Counted from the stretch's first letter, positions 36,516 through 45,513 are shown. The stretch is DNA of 64,000 nucleotides from an uncultured Candidatus Saccharibacteria bacterium (GCA_948288625.1 CAOHYA010000001.1:806001-870000), one strand, 5' to 3'. Made by a program: numbers and translations. The notes: a model not told the origin generated them from the letters alone.

Positions 36516-37637
36516 GTGTCTGAGGTAACCAAAAAAACATCGAGTCGAATACTCACTTTCGATATTCTCCGAGGGTATTTCCTAAGTGTCATTCTTTTCA
36601 ATCACTTACAGTACTACCCCAGCCCGCTCACTTTCGTGACCGGTAACGGGTTGCTCTATGCTTCTACGGCCGAGGGGTTTTTCGCGGTTTCCGGCATCGT
36701 ATTGGGTATCATTAGGGGCCGCAAGCTTATTGAAGCACCCTTTAAAAAAGCGGCGGCACTATTATTGCAACGGAGCTTTCAGCTGTACTTAACGAGTATT
36801 ATTCTTACTTTGTTATTCACGTTTATCGGCTCGTTTTTTATCGGATCAACCGGTTTGAAATACGGAATTTTTACCGATTGGCAAAATATCGGTGACTTAT
36901 TTTTGAAAACAATTACCCTTCAATATACCTATGGCTGGGCAGACTTTTTGCGTTATTACGCTCTCTTTCTTTTCTTCGCCCCGGCTGCTTTATGGCTTTT
37001 ACGAAAAGGTTATTGGTATCTTGTCATCGCCATTAGCTTATTAGTGTGGTGTTTATTCCCGCTCAGCCCATTCCCGCCTGAAATTTCACAACCAATTAGC
37101 TGGCAAGTTATTTTCTTTGGTGGTTTTGTCATTGGCTATTACTGGCCGTTATTGGTGGAGTACTGGCATAAACTTTCCAGCAAATCACAAAAAACTATCG
37201 GCACAAGCCTAGTCGTAACGGCAGCTATAACCATGGCGGCGTCTTTCATGCTGGTATTTGGGCACACACTAGGCGGGGTGATTGGTACGCAACTCGACGA
37301 GCTACACCATCTCCTTGAACAAGGTTTCAACAAAGACCGTCTCCCTATTACTCGCATCCTCATTGGCGCAATTTGGTTCTGGGCGCTATTTTGGCTTATC
37401 AGGAAACATGAGGCAGCAATCATGAAGCGCATCGGTTGGTTGCTACTTCCGCTCGGGGAAAATTCATTGTACGTATATACCGTTCAGGCATTCGTCGTAT
37501 TTTTTGCTCATCTATTTATTCTCAAGCCAGGCGGCAGCGACAATGTATTTGTTGATTTTATCGTATCTCTGCTCGCCCTTACATTGGTATGGATAGCAGT
37601 TCGCACTAAATTCTTGATGAAGATTATTCCGCGTTAA
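36516..37637 (+). CDS. OpgC/acyltransferase-like membrane protein
   Basis: A 373-aa protein with about ten membrane segments. LTFDILRGYFLSVILFNHL near the start and ASTAEGFFAVSGIVLGIIRG match the OpgC/acyltransferase-3 group, which moves acyl or succinyl groups onto exported glycans; the reaction here is unknown. The ATG at 36510 lies only 1 nt after TATACT (36503-36508), too close for a transcript to contain it. The in-frame GTG at 36516 is 7 nt after the box, exactly the spacing of the other leaderless genes, so it is preferred. The 3' end overlaps the convergent gene by 14 nt. Confidence 0.68.
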   Translation: MSEVTKKTSSRILTFDILRGYFLSVILFNHLQYYPSPLTFVTGNGLLYASTAEGFFAVSGIVLGIIRGRKLIEAPFKKAAALLLQRSFQLYLTSIILTLLFTFIGSFFIGSTGLKYGIFTDWQNIGDLFLKTITLQYTYGWADFLRYYALFLFFAPAALWLLRKGYWYLVIAISLLVWCLFPLSPFPPEISQPISWQVIFFGGFVIGYYWPLLVEYWHKLSSKSQKTIGTSLVVTAAITMAASFMLVFGHTLGGVIGTQLDELHHLLEQGFNKDRLPITRILIGAIWFWALFWLIRKHEAAIMKRIGWLLLPLGENSLYVYTVQAFVVFFAHLFILKPGGSDNVFVDFIVSLLALTLVWIAVRTKFLMKIIPR

Positions 37638-39198
37638 TACGATATTGGGTCGCACGATAAAGCGCTTTGTTGGTAAGTTCGTCAAAATAGGAGACAGTCT
37701 GCTGTTTTACCCAAAAGTTTTCATATGGTGCTATATCTCCTGATTCAGTTTGGCCAAGATACCAAATGACTGGGTTTTCTTTCGCGAATGCATCGAAATC
37801 TTTTATTTTATGTAGGTCGTTGTGTTTCAACATATCGAGTGAACCGTACAGGTATTCGGTATTGGCGTCAATAAAGTAGACCGGGTGTTCTTTCGTGGCG
37901 TACGGAATGGCTTCGTAAAAAATCCATGGCGTCGTAGCGATAATCGGCTCACCAGGTGCGCTTACTTTGTGTATCTCATTTACAGCTTCTCGTGTAACAA
38001 TATGGAAATTGGTATTTTTATTATAATTGCCGTATTTGTACACATTCGTAATTCCAAAAATCATCATTCCTACAACAAGTATTATTGGTAGCGAGCGAAA
38101 AACCGGACGCCATTTTTTAGTACCTGTAACAAGTACTACCGAAAGGAATATCAAAAAAGCGACGAGGGCAGGAATAAGATAGCGGTCGACGAAGGAAGGT
38201 CGTAGCGGCGGTAACGATGCCAGGAAAAGTAATATGAGCGGTACCCATGCAATTGAGGAGATGAGCATAAAGTACGTTTTTTCTGTTTGAGTGAGATTTT
38301 TGTATACCCGCGGAATCAATATCACGATAAGTAATACGACTAAGATCAAAACGAGCGCCAACCAACTTTGCACTTGCCCGTGCTCTAGGTAATAAAATAC
38401 ATTCGTAAGGTAATTTGTCGGTGTATCGACCCCAACGGGGCCTATCCAAAAACCACCAGATTGTACTACGCCTAACTGCTTGATCATAAAGTAAAGCCAT
38501 GGTGCAAATACACCAACGGCAACGATATGCGCTAGTACCCAATTCTTTGAAAAAAACCTTCCCCACCATGCTTTGATACTCGCATCTTTACTGTAAGTTA
38601 ACCAGGCGCGCCATGCCCAGTGCGACAACCAAGCAAGAGCCGTAAAGTAATGCGTCCACATACCCAATCCAACAAGTATTCCATAAAATACCCACCATTT
38701 TCGTCGTTTGGATTCAGTCGCTTTTACTAAAGCATACGTAGCGGACAGGACGATGAACGCGGCCATAGTGTACATACGAGCTTCATCACTGTAACGAATC
38801 AACATCGGTGAAAGCATGAGAAACAGTACCGATACCAAGGCCACTTTACGTCCGAATAGTTTTCGCGCCAAGAAAAATGTAACCACAATTGTCGCGGCTG
38901 CGAATAAAATGCTCATCGAACGAAGCCCAAATTCACCAGCTCCAAATAATTCCGTCCATGCCTTCAGTAACCAGTAATACAATGGCGGATGGACGTCCGT
39001 CGCTGTGTAACGGGCGATATCGGCAAAATTGAACTGTACGAGATACGAGCTGAAGGCTTCGTCAAACCAAAGTGCAGCATTGGTTATGTTAAAAAGAGTT
39101 ATAACTGCAAAAATGACGAGTGCAGCGATTAAAAATACAAAGTCGGTTTTAGGATGTTTTTTTAAAAATAAGATCGGTTTTTCAAATAGTGTTTTCAT
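37624..39198 (-). CDS. GT39/ArnT-like polyprenyl-sugar glycosyltransferase
   Basis: A 524-aa integral membrane protein with a large cytosol-to-outside loop. The first loop has ALWFDEAFSSYLVQF (catalytic Asp-Glu of the GT-C fold) and TDVHPPLYYWLLKAW, as in PMT/ArnT enzymes. Around 11-12 membrane helices follow, then a soluble C-terminal domain. It should move a sugar from a lipid carrier to an exterior acceptor. TATGAT lies 14 nt before the ATG, giving a short leader. Confidence 0.8.
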   Translation of the reverse strand: MKTLFEKPILFLKKHPKTDFVFLIAALVIFAVITLFNITNAALWFDEAFSSYLVQFNFADIARYTATDVHPPLYYWLLKAWTELFGAGEFGLRSMSILFAAATIVVTFFLARKLFGRKVALVSVLFLMLSPMLIRYSDEARMYTMAAFIVLSATYALVKATESKRRKWWVFYGILVGLGMWTHYFTALAWLSHWAWRAWLTYSKDASIKAWWGRFFSKNWVLAHIVAVGVFAPWLYFMIKQLGVVQSGGFWIGPVGVDTPTNYLTNVFYYLEHGQVQSWLALVLILVVLLIVILIPRVYKNLTQTEKTYFMLISSIAWVPLILLFLASLPPLRPSFVDRYLIPALVAFLIFLSVVLVTGTKKWRPVFRSLPIILVVGMMIFGITNVYKYGNYNKNTNFHIVTREAVNEIHKVSAPGEPIIATTPWIFYEAIPYATKEHPVYFIDANTEYLYGSLDMLKHNDLHKIKDFDAFAKENPVIWYLGQTESGDIAPYENFWVKQQTVSYFDELTNKALYRATQYRINAE

Positions 39199-39283
39199 AG
39201 GATTCTGTTTCCATCATACAGGCAGCGTAGTTTTGCCGCAACGACCACATCCCTACTAGAAAAAAGTTTCACGGTGTTGTATA

Positions 39284-41011
39284 CTACCCTAGTCGAACAC
39301 ACATCGGGGTGTGGCGCAGTTGATAGCGCGCTCGGTTTGGGACCGAGAGGTCGAAGGTTTGAGCCCTTTCACCCCGACCAAAGACGAAATTATTCGACTC
39401 CAAGAACCCTTGCCAGGGTTCTTTTAGTTTATAGTCTATCTCCCACCTCTGTTCTTTTCCTTTACCAAACTGCTTGACTGTAAAGTTTGAGAAGAATTTT
39501 CGCATAACTGCATCCATAGCATTCATATCCTTCATTTCACTCAAGATAACAGGGATTGACTGTAAGAGTTCGAGATATTTTTCATATGGAGCAATAGAGC
39601 CTTTTGTATCACTCTTCCTTTGAACAAGGTCGCTCATTTTAACTTCTAAATCATCGAGTACACCCTTAAGTGTATCCAAATTATAATGCTTCTCAAGTTC
39701 AGGATTTTGTTTTAAAAGTTCTTTTGTTGAATTGTAGTCTTCTCGAGCTTTACCTATGCGAGTAGTCAAGCTATGTATTAGTGAGTCAATATCTTGAACT
39801 CGAAATTTTATATCACTTTTAGCGTCTTGAACATACAATTTGTAATTATCTTTCGTAACAAACATGTACTCACCGAAAAACTCACGGGCAAAATTAATCA
39901 CCACACTCGCCTTTATGCTCTTATTCTTAAACTCGCAGCTTTCTGTTTCGCATTTATAATGGTAGTACCAAACCTTTTCACCGTCCGGACGCTTTTTCGA
40001 TGTAAGGCTAGAGGATAAAGATTTATTACAAAAACCACAATATACCATCCCTCTCATGAGATTTGCCCGCACAGAGCCTCTGAGCGCTGTTTGAGCGCTT
40101 AATATCTTCTTAGATTGGATTCCATCGACCTTATTCAATTTAATAAACTCTTTAGGGCTTATTATTGGTGTAAAATCATATTTTTCACTAAGGTTTACGA
40201 CACTTGTACCATACTTCAAGATTCCTGCATAAACTGGGTCCCTTAAGACCTTTGAAACATCATCTTTATCCCACGTAAAAGCCCGCGGGTCTTTCCCTTG
40301 CTTACGAACCTGATAGTTTGTGGTGTTGAGCCAATCTCTAATATCTTTCTGCGAAGCACCTTCAAGCCTCATAGAAAACATTTGCTTTACGATAAGGAAG
40401 TTCTTCTCGTCTGGGTATAAGTGTCTATTCTCATCTACATAATACCCGTGTTTGAACTTGCCAATAAATTCACCGTCATCTTCTGTTGCCCGCCTATTGC
40501 CCCTAGATACAGACTCACTTAAATGCTCGGAGTACTGCTTTGAAAGAACAAAAGAAATACCAAGCAACATCTTACCTGTTGGATTATTTTCAAAAGTCGA
40601 GGTTGCAAAACGTAAATCCTTTAGCGTCATTTTGTCTAGCAAGTCAATAATTTCTCCAGCGTCCTTCATATTTCGAGCAAGTCGGTCAGGATGCCACGAG
40701 ATAAGTCCATTTATCCGACCGGCTTTAATATCGTTAATGAGCTGCTGGAATTGAAGACGCGTATCGGGGTCTTTTGCGGACGCCTTTTCTTGAATAACTT
40801 TAACAACCCTTAGACCTTCGGGCTTTATTATTCGCTCCGTGCAATCTCTTATTTGGTCATCGATTGACCTCTCTTGTCTATCCTCGGCCAAGGTGGATTT
40901 TCTTGCATACAATGCATATCTAAGTGTCTTATGATTTACCTCAATATGCTGTGGTGAATAGTTCGCTCGTATTAGCTCAAGGAGTTCTTGCTGGGTCTCT
41001 ACCTGGTTCAT
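39284..41011 (-). CDS. Large serine recombinase, C-terminus replaced by tRNA antisense
   Basis: A 575-aa site-specific integrase/resolvase. The catalytic serine is in LYARKSTLAED (S39), followed by the resolvase domain, the recombinase domain (about 190-300), a zinc ribbon (CGFCNKS ... CETESCEF) and a coiled coil (about 385-460). TAAAAT lies 7 nt before the ATG. The last residues after LESNNFVFG are the antisense translation of tRNA-Pro (GERAQTFDLSVPNRARYQLR) and stop in host DNA at 39284. In the excised circle the same frame would continue into DKQFYLKLIEWLLAGDAKDG and stop at 45925. It should cut and join attP with the tRNA site. Confidence 0.9.
   Translation of the reverse strand: MNQVETQQELLELIRANYSPQHIEVNHKTLRYALYARKSTLAEDRQERSIDDQIRDCTERIIKPEGLRVVKVIQEKASAKDPDTRLQFQQLINDIKAGRINGLISWHPDRLARNMKDAGEIIDLLDKMTLKDLRFATSTFENNPTGKMLLGISFVLSKQYSEHLSESVSRGNRRATEDDGEFIGKFKHGYYVDENRHLYPDEKNFLIVKQMFSMRLEGASQKDIRDWLNTTNYQVRKQGKDPRAFTWDKDDVSKVLRDPVYAGILKYGTSVVNLSEKYDFTPIISPKEFIKLNKVDGIQSKKILSAQTALRGSVRANLMRGMVYCGFCNKSLSSSLTSKKRPDGEKVWYYHYKCETESCEFKNKSIKASVVINFAREFFGEYMFVTKDNYKLYVQDAKSDIKFRVQDIDSLIHSLTTRIGKAREDYNSTKELLKQNPELEKHYNLDTLKGVLDDLEVKMSDLVQRKSDTKGSIAPYEKYLELLQSIPVILSEMKDMNAMDAVMRKFFSNFTVKQFGKGKEQRWEIDYKLKEPWQGFLESNNFVFGRGERAQTFDLSVPNRARYQLRHTPMCVRLG
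39305..39380 (+). tRNA. tRNA-Pro (TGG), integration site of the island
   Basis: Acceptor CGGGGTG/CACCCCG, anticodon loop TTTGGGA (anticodon TGG) in stem CTCGG/CCGAG, T-arm GAAGG/CCTTT, A73 and CCA at 39378-39380. The gene remains complete after integration: the element joins directly at its 3' end. Confidence 0.95.
39375..39382 (+). other. attL core
   Basis: CGACCAAA, covering the last tRNA bases and CCA plus 2 nt. Left copy of the direct repeat that bounds the island; on the minus strand it encodes the frame TTT GGT CG. of the recombinase. Confidence 0.7.
39402..39425 (+). terminator. Element-borne terminator for tRNA-Pro
   Basis: AAGAACCCT-TGCC-AGGGTTCTT (9 bp) followed by TTAG, 22 nt after the tRNA CCA. 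It lies antisense within the recombinase coding region and could replace the host terminator that integration moved to 46045. Confidence 0.65.
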
Positions 41012-41061
41012 TATTTACATTTTACTACCGTAAATACAGTTCGAGAACTTTTATGCAACAG

Positions 41062-41304
41062 CTAAAGTATGATAATCCCTTTCGAATCCTCGAAGTAAAG
41101 CGTATTTTGCGATACTTTTATTTTTTTAATTTTTTTATTTTCAGTCACCTGCCTTTCAAGCAATGTAAGTAAGTCCACAGCAGAAAGTGGATTACTCTCA
41201 TTAACTTTTTTGACATATGGCTTTCTCATCCTATCTTCTATTGAAAACCACACTTGAATAAATCGTGAGGCAACAGGGGTAACTAAGCACCAAATGTTCT
41301 TCAT
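41062..41304 (-). CDS. Small protein upstream of the recombinase
   Basis: An 80-aa frame, not recognised. The C-terminal 55 residues are charged and helical (LSAVDLLTLLERQVTENKKI) and end with strands (NTLYFEDSKGIIIL). An internal ATG at 41229 may be the true start. It lies 50 nt upstream of the recombinase on the same strand, the place where recombination directionality factors or accessory proteins often sit; that role is only a suggestion. Confidence 0.4.
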   Translation of the reverse strand: MKNIWCLVTPVASRFIQVWFSIEDRMRKPYVKKVNESNPLSAVDLLTLLERQVTENKKIKKIKVSQNTLYFEDSKGIIIL

Positions 41305-41640
41305 ACAGATATAGTTACACCTCCCTTACTTTGCCCCATCCCAGCTATAGACACCCCGTAAGTTAAATTCTGAAAAACAAAGATATGAGAGAGCCTAACC
41401 GTCACTTACCTTTAACCCTGCAGGCATATACATCTATGATTTCCACCCTGTTCACACACCAATTATTAAAAGCACGAGTTTTTTATTTCCGCGGCTTTTG
41501 ATATAACACTTTAGTATTTCATTACGCAATCGGTTAAAGCGTGATAGACAATACGAAATTGTTTTCAGTTCCATTAACAGATAAAACTCATAAAGTAGTA
41601 TCGATATTAAAACTATGGTCACTTACGCTACTCGGTAGTA
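41305..41640. other. Non-coding stretch inside the island
   Basis: About 340 nt with no convincing gene; it is AT-rich with short frames of fewer than 25 codons only. It holds the upstream region of the 80-aa gene on the minus strand and of the structured leader RNA on the plus strand. Confidence 0.5.
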
Positions 41641-41778
41641 TATAATGGAGATGTCTAGGTTTTCAGCAACAGCTTTTTTATTTATTTGTATCCGAGATTG
41701 GGCAACCTATTCTCGACAAACAATGGATGCAAATCTGTTGCTGGCCTAGACAACCTAGAGATAGGTTGTCCTTTTTTT
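41641..41778 (+). ncRNA. Structured leader RNA with terminator/antiterminator choice
   Basis: TATAAT (41641-41646) is followed 7-12 nt later by a folded RNA. P1 is GTCTAGG (41653-41659) with CCTAGAC (41745-41751). P2 is CAGCAACAG (41664-41672) with CTGTTGCTG (41735-41743). P3 is CGAGA (41693-41697) with TCTCG (41711-41715). The terminator is GACAACCTA-GAGA-TAGGTTGTC (41749-41770) plus TTTTTTT. P1 shares GAC with the terminator, so they exclude each other. GGGCAACCTA (41700-41709) in the P3 loop can also pair with the terminator 3' arm (10 bp, one G-U). It may act as an attenuator for the gene at 41796 or as a free RNA of about 125 nt. Confidence 0.7.
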
Positions 41779-41795
41779 AATTCAAGGAGAATGAA

Positions 41796-41999
41796 ATGAA
41801 TAAATCGAAACCTATGGTAACCCACTATCTCATTGGGGCCTTAATTATATGCATAGCCCTTTATAACTTAGTACTAGGTTTATTCAATATTGGTATAGCC
41901 AACTATGTAGTAGGTATTCTACAACTAACAACTTTCTACACAATTGTTTGGTTAAGTAGAGGTGATGAAAGACTCAGTTCACTTATTAAAAAGCGTTAA
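41796..41999 (+). CDS. Small two-TM membrane protein behind the leader RNA
   Basis: A 67-aa protein with two hydrophobic segments (YLIGALIICIALYNLVLGLF and YVVGILQLTTFYTIVWL) and a basic tail (SLIKKR). Not recognised. TTCAAGGAGAATGAA gives a strong Shine-Dalgarno site, placed 5 nt after the T-run of the leader terminator, so its expression should depend on read-through. Confidence 0.6.
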   Translation: MNKSKPMVTHYLIGALIICIALYNLVLGLFNIGIANYVVGILQLTTFYTIVWLSRGDERLSSLIKKR

Positions 42000-42006
42000 A
42001 AGCAAT

Positions 42007-43830
42007 TTAACTTTGTTTTATTTTCTCGAAAACCTCTTCAAACTTGCTAATTGTGCTATTTGAGAGTTTTATTTCCGTAGCGTAAAACAATAAATTCTGC
42101 ATAGCTTGATTAAACTTGGTCTTTGAGTACGTGTTCAGCCTCGGGAAAAGAGTCTGGATTATCCTTACTTGCTCCGCCTTAGTGAACAGCAACTCAGGGG
42201 TCTTCCCCGACCATGAAGCCTTTATATCCGCTAATGTATAAATTTTATCCTCAACGGCCTTTCCAATATCATCGATGTACATTTGCTTAGCGTCAACCCC
42301 AGCTCCATCACCATCGAATAATGCATTAAACTCCTTACCCCATGCTAAATAGAGCCTCATTATTGGTGCGTTTCCTTTTGCTCCGTTACCCGGATAAAAG
42401 AATAATTTATACTTATTCTTCAAAATAATGCGGTTAATGTAAGTAAAGGTATAGTAGTCATTCTTACCTTCAACTATTGTAATAGAGCTCACCATTTCCA
42501 ATCGACTAGGTTCGTAATCCAAAGCGCTAAGTACTGGCTGGTAGTAATCTTGTTGTTTAGGATGCTCTGCTACGAATTTTTTGTAGCTTATAGCCTTAAC
42601 ATCCGTTTGCGTCGTACTATAATCTATCTCTTTACCATAATCTAACGCCTCGTTCTTAACAACATATGTCGCCTCAAGCCAGTCAGGATTTATAAGATAT
42701 TCGCTATGAGTTGTAAACATTAATTTACAATTAACCACTATTTTACTAATTTCCGCTGCAAGTCTTTTTTGCATAGAAGAATGGAGATTTGAAGCGGGTT
42801 CATCTACAAGAAAAAGTGTTTCCCCCAGGTCGGATAATCTATTTTTTCTAAATTGAGTGAACATTAAGAAGGCAAAAAACCATCTAAATCCGAGACTCCT
42901 TTCCTCAATTTGGTACAAATCAGAACCTTGCTTGATACCAATCGAAATAAAGTATTTCTTTTCAACCTCATCTCCGCTAGAAGACATAGTTACATCCAAA
43001 TCTTCGCCATATTCAACTGTAACTTCTTTTTTGTCACCCGTAGGACCTTTTGAAGAAAATATACTGTCCCATGGCTCAATAACCGTGCTGGTCATCCTCT
43101 CTCCCATTTTCAGCAACACCGACTCAAGAGACCTTTTCTTTGCTATGTCTGTAGGCGCAACTTTCATGCGAGCATGCACGTGTCTCTCTAAATCCAAGCC
43201 TCCACCTATTGAATCCAGTACATCTTGAAGCATATTCTTGTACACATCGTTTTTGCTGTCGGACTCGCTGCCAAGATAAATCTTTTCTGGAAAATCAAAT
43301 AGAAAATCCGGGTAGTAGATTATCCTAGGCATTAATTTGCTTGAAACAAAGTCAATCAAACCATTCCATTTTGGCTTATCCCAGTCAATCATTCGTTTTG
43401 TCTTTGAGGCACTAGTGGTCTTACCTATCAGGTCAAACTCCCACGAGTAGGATTCTTTAATAAAGTCTGAGTCCTTAAAGCGATATATTCTAGTTACAGT
43501 TGCTTTATCACCTACTCGTTCAAGATTAAATTTGTACTGTTGTTTAGCGTAAGCAACAATCTGTTGCTTATCATACTCATTTAGTTCGATAACAGCTTGA
43601 ACGGATATATTACCAGTAAAGTTTAAGGCAAGATTGCGCGGTATCAAGCCATGCCTTTCATCCTCTTTTATAGAAGTTTGAAACATGTTAATTGCTTCCA
43701 GGATAGTTGTTTTCCCACTTTCGTTCAAACCTACAAGAGTATATATGCTCAAGTTTGGAGCTTCAGATAAATCGAGCGAGAGGTTTTTAATACCTTTGAA
43801 GTTATTGATAATGAAAGAGGTAAATCGCAT
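42007..43830 (-). CDS. OLD-family ATPase with TOPRIM nuclease domain
   Basis: A 607-aa protein of the overcome-lysogenization-defect type. The ABC-like ATPase has Walker A VGLNESGKTT (33-42) after the usual MRFTSFIINNFKGIKNLSLD start, and Walker B FLVDEPASNLHSSMQKRL with a following THSEYL switch. The TOPRIM domain has the Glu in ITIVEGKNDYYT and the Asp pair in ALFDGDGAGVD. Such proteins are nucleases in phage defence (for example OLD of P2 and GajA of Gabija). Here the neighbour is a HEPN protein, not UvrD. TAAAAT lies 6 nt before the ATG, so it has its own leaderless promoter. Confidence 0.82.
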   Translation of the reverse strand: MRFTSFIINNFKGIKNLSLDLSEAPNLSIYTLVGLNESGKTTILEAINMFQTSIKEDERHGLIPRNLALNFTGNISVQAVIELNEYDKQQIVAYAKQQYKFNLERVGDKATVTRIYRFKDSDFIKESYSWEFDLIGKTTSASKTKRMIDWDKPKWNGLIDFVSSKLMPRIIYYPDFLFDFPEKIYLGSESDSKNDVYKNMLQDVLDSIGGGLDLERHVHARMKVAPTDIAKKRSLESVLLKMGERMTSTVIEPWDSIFSSKGPTGDKKEVTVEYGEDLDVTMSSSGDEVEKKYFISIGIKQGSDLYQIEERSLGFRWFFAFLMFTQFRKNRLSDLGETLFLVDEPASNLHSSMQKRLAAEISKIVVNCKLMFTTHSEYLINPDWLEATYVVKNEALDYGKEIDYSTTQTDVKAISYKKFVAEHPKQQDYYQPVLSALDYEPSRLEMVSSITIVEGKNDYYTFTYINRIILKNKYKLFFYPGNGAKGNAPIMRLYLAWGKEFNALFDGDGAGVDAKQMYIDDIGKAVEDKIYTLADIKASWSGKTPELLFTKAEQVRIIQTLFPRLNTYSKTKFNQAMQNLLFYATEIKLSNSTISKFEEVFEKIKQS

Positions 43831-43903
43831 ACTTACATTTTACATCTTACGGTGAGACGTGTACACCTTCGAGTTCGGGGTTAACAACACGAGCAAACTT
43901 CAG

Positions 43904-45055
43904 CTAGAAGTCTTTATCTTCATAACTTTCGGCTACAGTTTCAATAGACACATCTTCTATTTGAATTAAATACTTCTCAAAGTGAGCAGTTGTTGTATTT
44001 ATTTCAGTAAGTTCAATTTTTTCATCCGCTCCGTTACGATAGCCTGTAAGTTTACCGTTAATAAAACCATCCACTAAGCCGTACAGTACCTGTCCTTTAG
44101 TATACTCAACTATTTTAGGCTCTTTCAGTCCTACCATTACGTTACTATCTTTAAGAAACGTAACCTTTTCCTGTTGTCGTTTGTGAATTATATGATACCC
44201 ACCATAATCCCTCTGCTGTCCAAGAAAAAGCTTAGTTAAGAACGAAAGGCAAAAACGTGCGTTTTCCGCAGTCCAGTTTTTTTCGTGCCAAGTTAGCGTA
44301 GGATACTTTCTAATAAGTTTTCTATCTTTTAAATTATCGTATCCTATTTCAGGTACTAGGTTCTTGAAGCGGTGATACAAGTATGGGTCAATGCCATACT
44401 GTAATAGCATTAAATCGTCTCTCGTACCGTCCCTTTTAGGAAAGACGTTCTCTTCCTCTTGTTCAGCTTTTGTGGCGAGTGCGAGTCTAAAATCACTTAA
44501 ATTCCATGCATGACTATCATGCCATTTAAATAAGGCGACAGAAGACCGTAACATTGCGCGTCTGTACTCTTCGCTTCGTATATCCTCCTCTATAGACTCA
44601 AGCAAAGCCCGCTTGTTAGAATTTTTTACTTGTGAGACTAAACTTACATCTTCAAGCTTTATACCAAAAACCTTTTCGGAGACAGTATTGCAAAATCCTA
44701 CCAGTGTACTTACTAAGCCTATAACCTGAGTTGTATTCGGAAGCACGCCATTATGCTTTACTCCATTCCTAATTTCGTTTAGCAAGTTAACCTCCGCCTG
44801 ATTAGGTAAAGTCTCAGAATATTTCTCTTTATACTTTTTACTAACTTCGGCAAACCTACTTATTAAATAGTCCTTAGCCGGTCTTTCTGCTTCAAGTTCG
44901 GAAGCTAATACACCAATGAAGTTATCGATGCAATCATGCATATCAACTATAGTCATTGCTAATGAAAGGTCGTCATTTCCCTGCTTCAGCGCAATTTGAG
45001 CTTTGGATAAAAAAGTTTTAGCTAGTGCTAATCTTATTAGAGTTGTCTGATTCAT
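43904..45055 (-). CDS. HEPN-domain protein (RX4H), putative RNase toxin/effector
   Basis: A 383-aa protein. The first ~130 residues are helical with NEIRNGVKHNGVLP: R96 and H101 form the RX4H motif of HEPN RNases, including the polar residue after Arg. The remainder is a mixed domain ending in an acidic tail; it is not recognised. HEPN proteins cut RNA in abortive infection and toxin-antitoxin systems. Together with the OLD ATPase 73 nt downstream on the same strand it may form a two-gene defence module. TTGACA lies about 30 nt before the ATG. Confidence 0.62.
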   Translation of the reverse strand: MNQTTLIRLALAKTFLSKAQIALKQGNDDLSLAMTIVDMHDCIDNFIGVLASELEAERPAKDYLISRFAEVSKKYKEKYSETLPNQAEVNLLNEIRNGVKHNGVLPNTTQVIGLVSTLVGFCNTVSEKVFGIKLEDVSLVSQVKNSNKRALLESIEEDIRSEEYRRAMLRSSVALFKWHDSHAWNLSDFRLALATKAEQEEENVFPKRDGTRDDLMLLQYGIDPYLYHRFKNLVPEIGYDNLKDRKLIRKYPTLTWHEKNWTAENARFCLSFLTKLFLGQQRDYGGYHIIHKRQQEKVTFLKDSNVMVGLKEPKIVEYTKGQVLYGLVDGFINGKLTGYRNGADEKIELTEINTTTAHFEKYLIQIEDVSIETVAESYEDKDF

Positions 45056-45100
45056 ATTATTATTCTCTCATAACTTAATCTGTCAAATAATAATTATTAA

Positions 45101-45130
45101 AAAAAGCGCCACCTATAATAAGGTGGCGCT
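45101..45130 (-). terminator. Terminator of the RHH gene
   Basis: AGCGCCACCT pairs with AGGTGGCGCT (10 bp, loop ATAATA), followed on the minus strand by a T-run. It separates the RHH gene from the HEPN gene. Confidence 0.88.
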
Positions 45131-45176
45131 CCAGAGCAACAAACGATGGCTAACCGTTTCTACTAGTAATTATATA

Positions 45177-45407
45177 TTAAAGTTCTTCTGTCTCAAAGAT
45201 TATCTTTGGTACGAACTTCTTGTTTTGTCTATCAGCTTCATTAAAGGCAAAACCGAGCAGCATGTTGACTGCCATGTTAACCGATACTTTTTGTTCTTTT
45301 GATAACTCTACAATTTTCTCGTAAAGTATAGAGTCGCTTATTCTTAGTGCGATATTATATTTTTTATCACTCTTCTCTAAGGTCTTCTCTCCGGCTTGGT
45401 TACTCAT
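45177..45407 (-). CDS. Ribbon-helix-helix type small protein
   Basis: A 76-aa protein. KKYNIALRISDSILYEKIVE gives a beta strand and helix, and KEQKVSVNMAVNMLLGFAFN the second helix pair, as in Arc/CopG-like regulators. It could regulate the island or serve as an accessory factor for excision. AAGGAG lies upstream. The region ahead of it carries complementary copies of elements in the leader of the 88-aa gene. Confidence 0.6.
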   Translation of the reverse strand: MSNQAGEKTLEKSDKKYNIALRISDSILYEKIVELSKEQKVSVNMAVNMLLGFAFNEADRQNKKFVPKIIFETEEL

Positions 45408-45489
45408 GGCCGTTTCCTTGCTCCTTCCTCGCAGTTATTTTTTGTATTTTTTGTTTTATTAACTCCATTGACGATTGGTCTCCCTCCTC

Positions 45490-45513
45490 AAATCAGGTTG
45501 CAGCGGCGATAGG
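45490..45513. repeat. Inverted-repeat pair, copy 1
   Basis: AAATCAGGTTGCA (45490-45502) and GGCGATAGG (45505-45513). Both occur inverted at 45806-45818 and 45831-45839 on the other side of the 88-aa gene. The order is such that the two stems would cross if both formed in one RNA. Confidence 0.7.

Noticed and set aside
39300..41011. Idea that the recombinase tail encoded by tRNA antisense is a functional domain
   Set aside because: The tail is fully explained by integration at the tRNA; its composition (Arg/Gln-rich) is that of antisense tRNA, not of a conserved domain.
41451..41516. 21-codon frame MISTLFTH in the island's non-coding stretch
   Set aside because: No -10 box at the right distance, no ribosome site, and no terminator-linked context.
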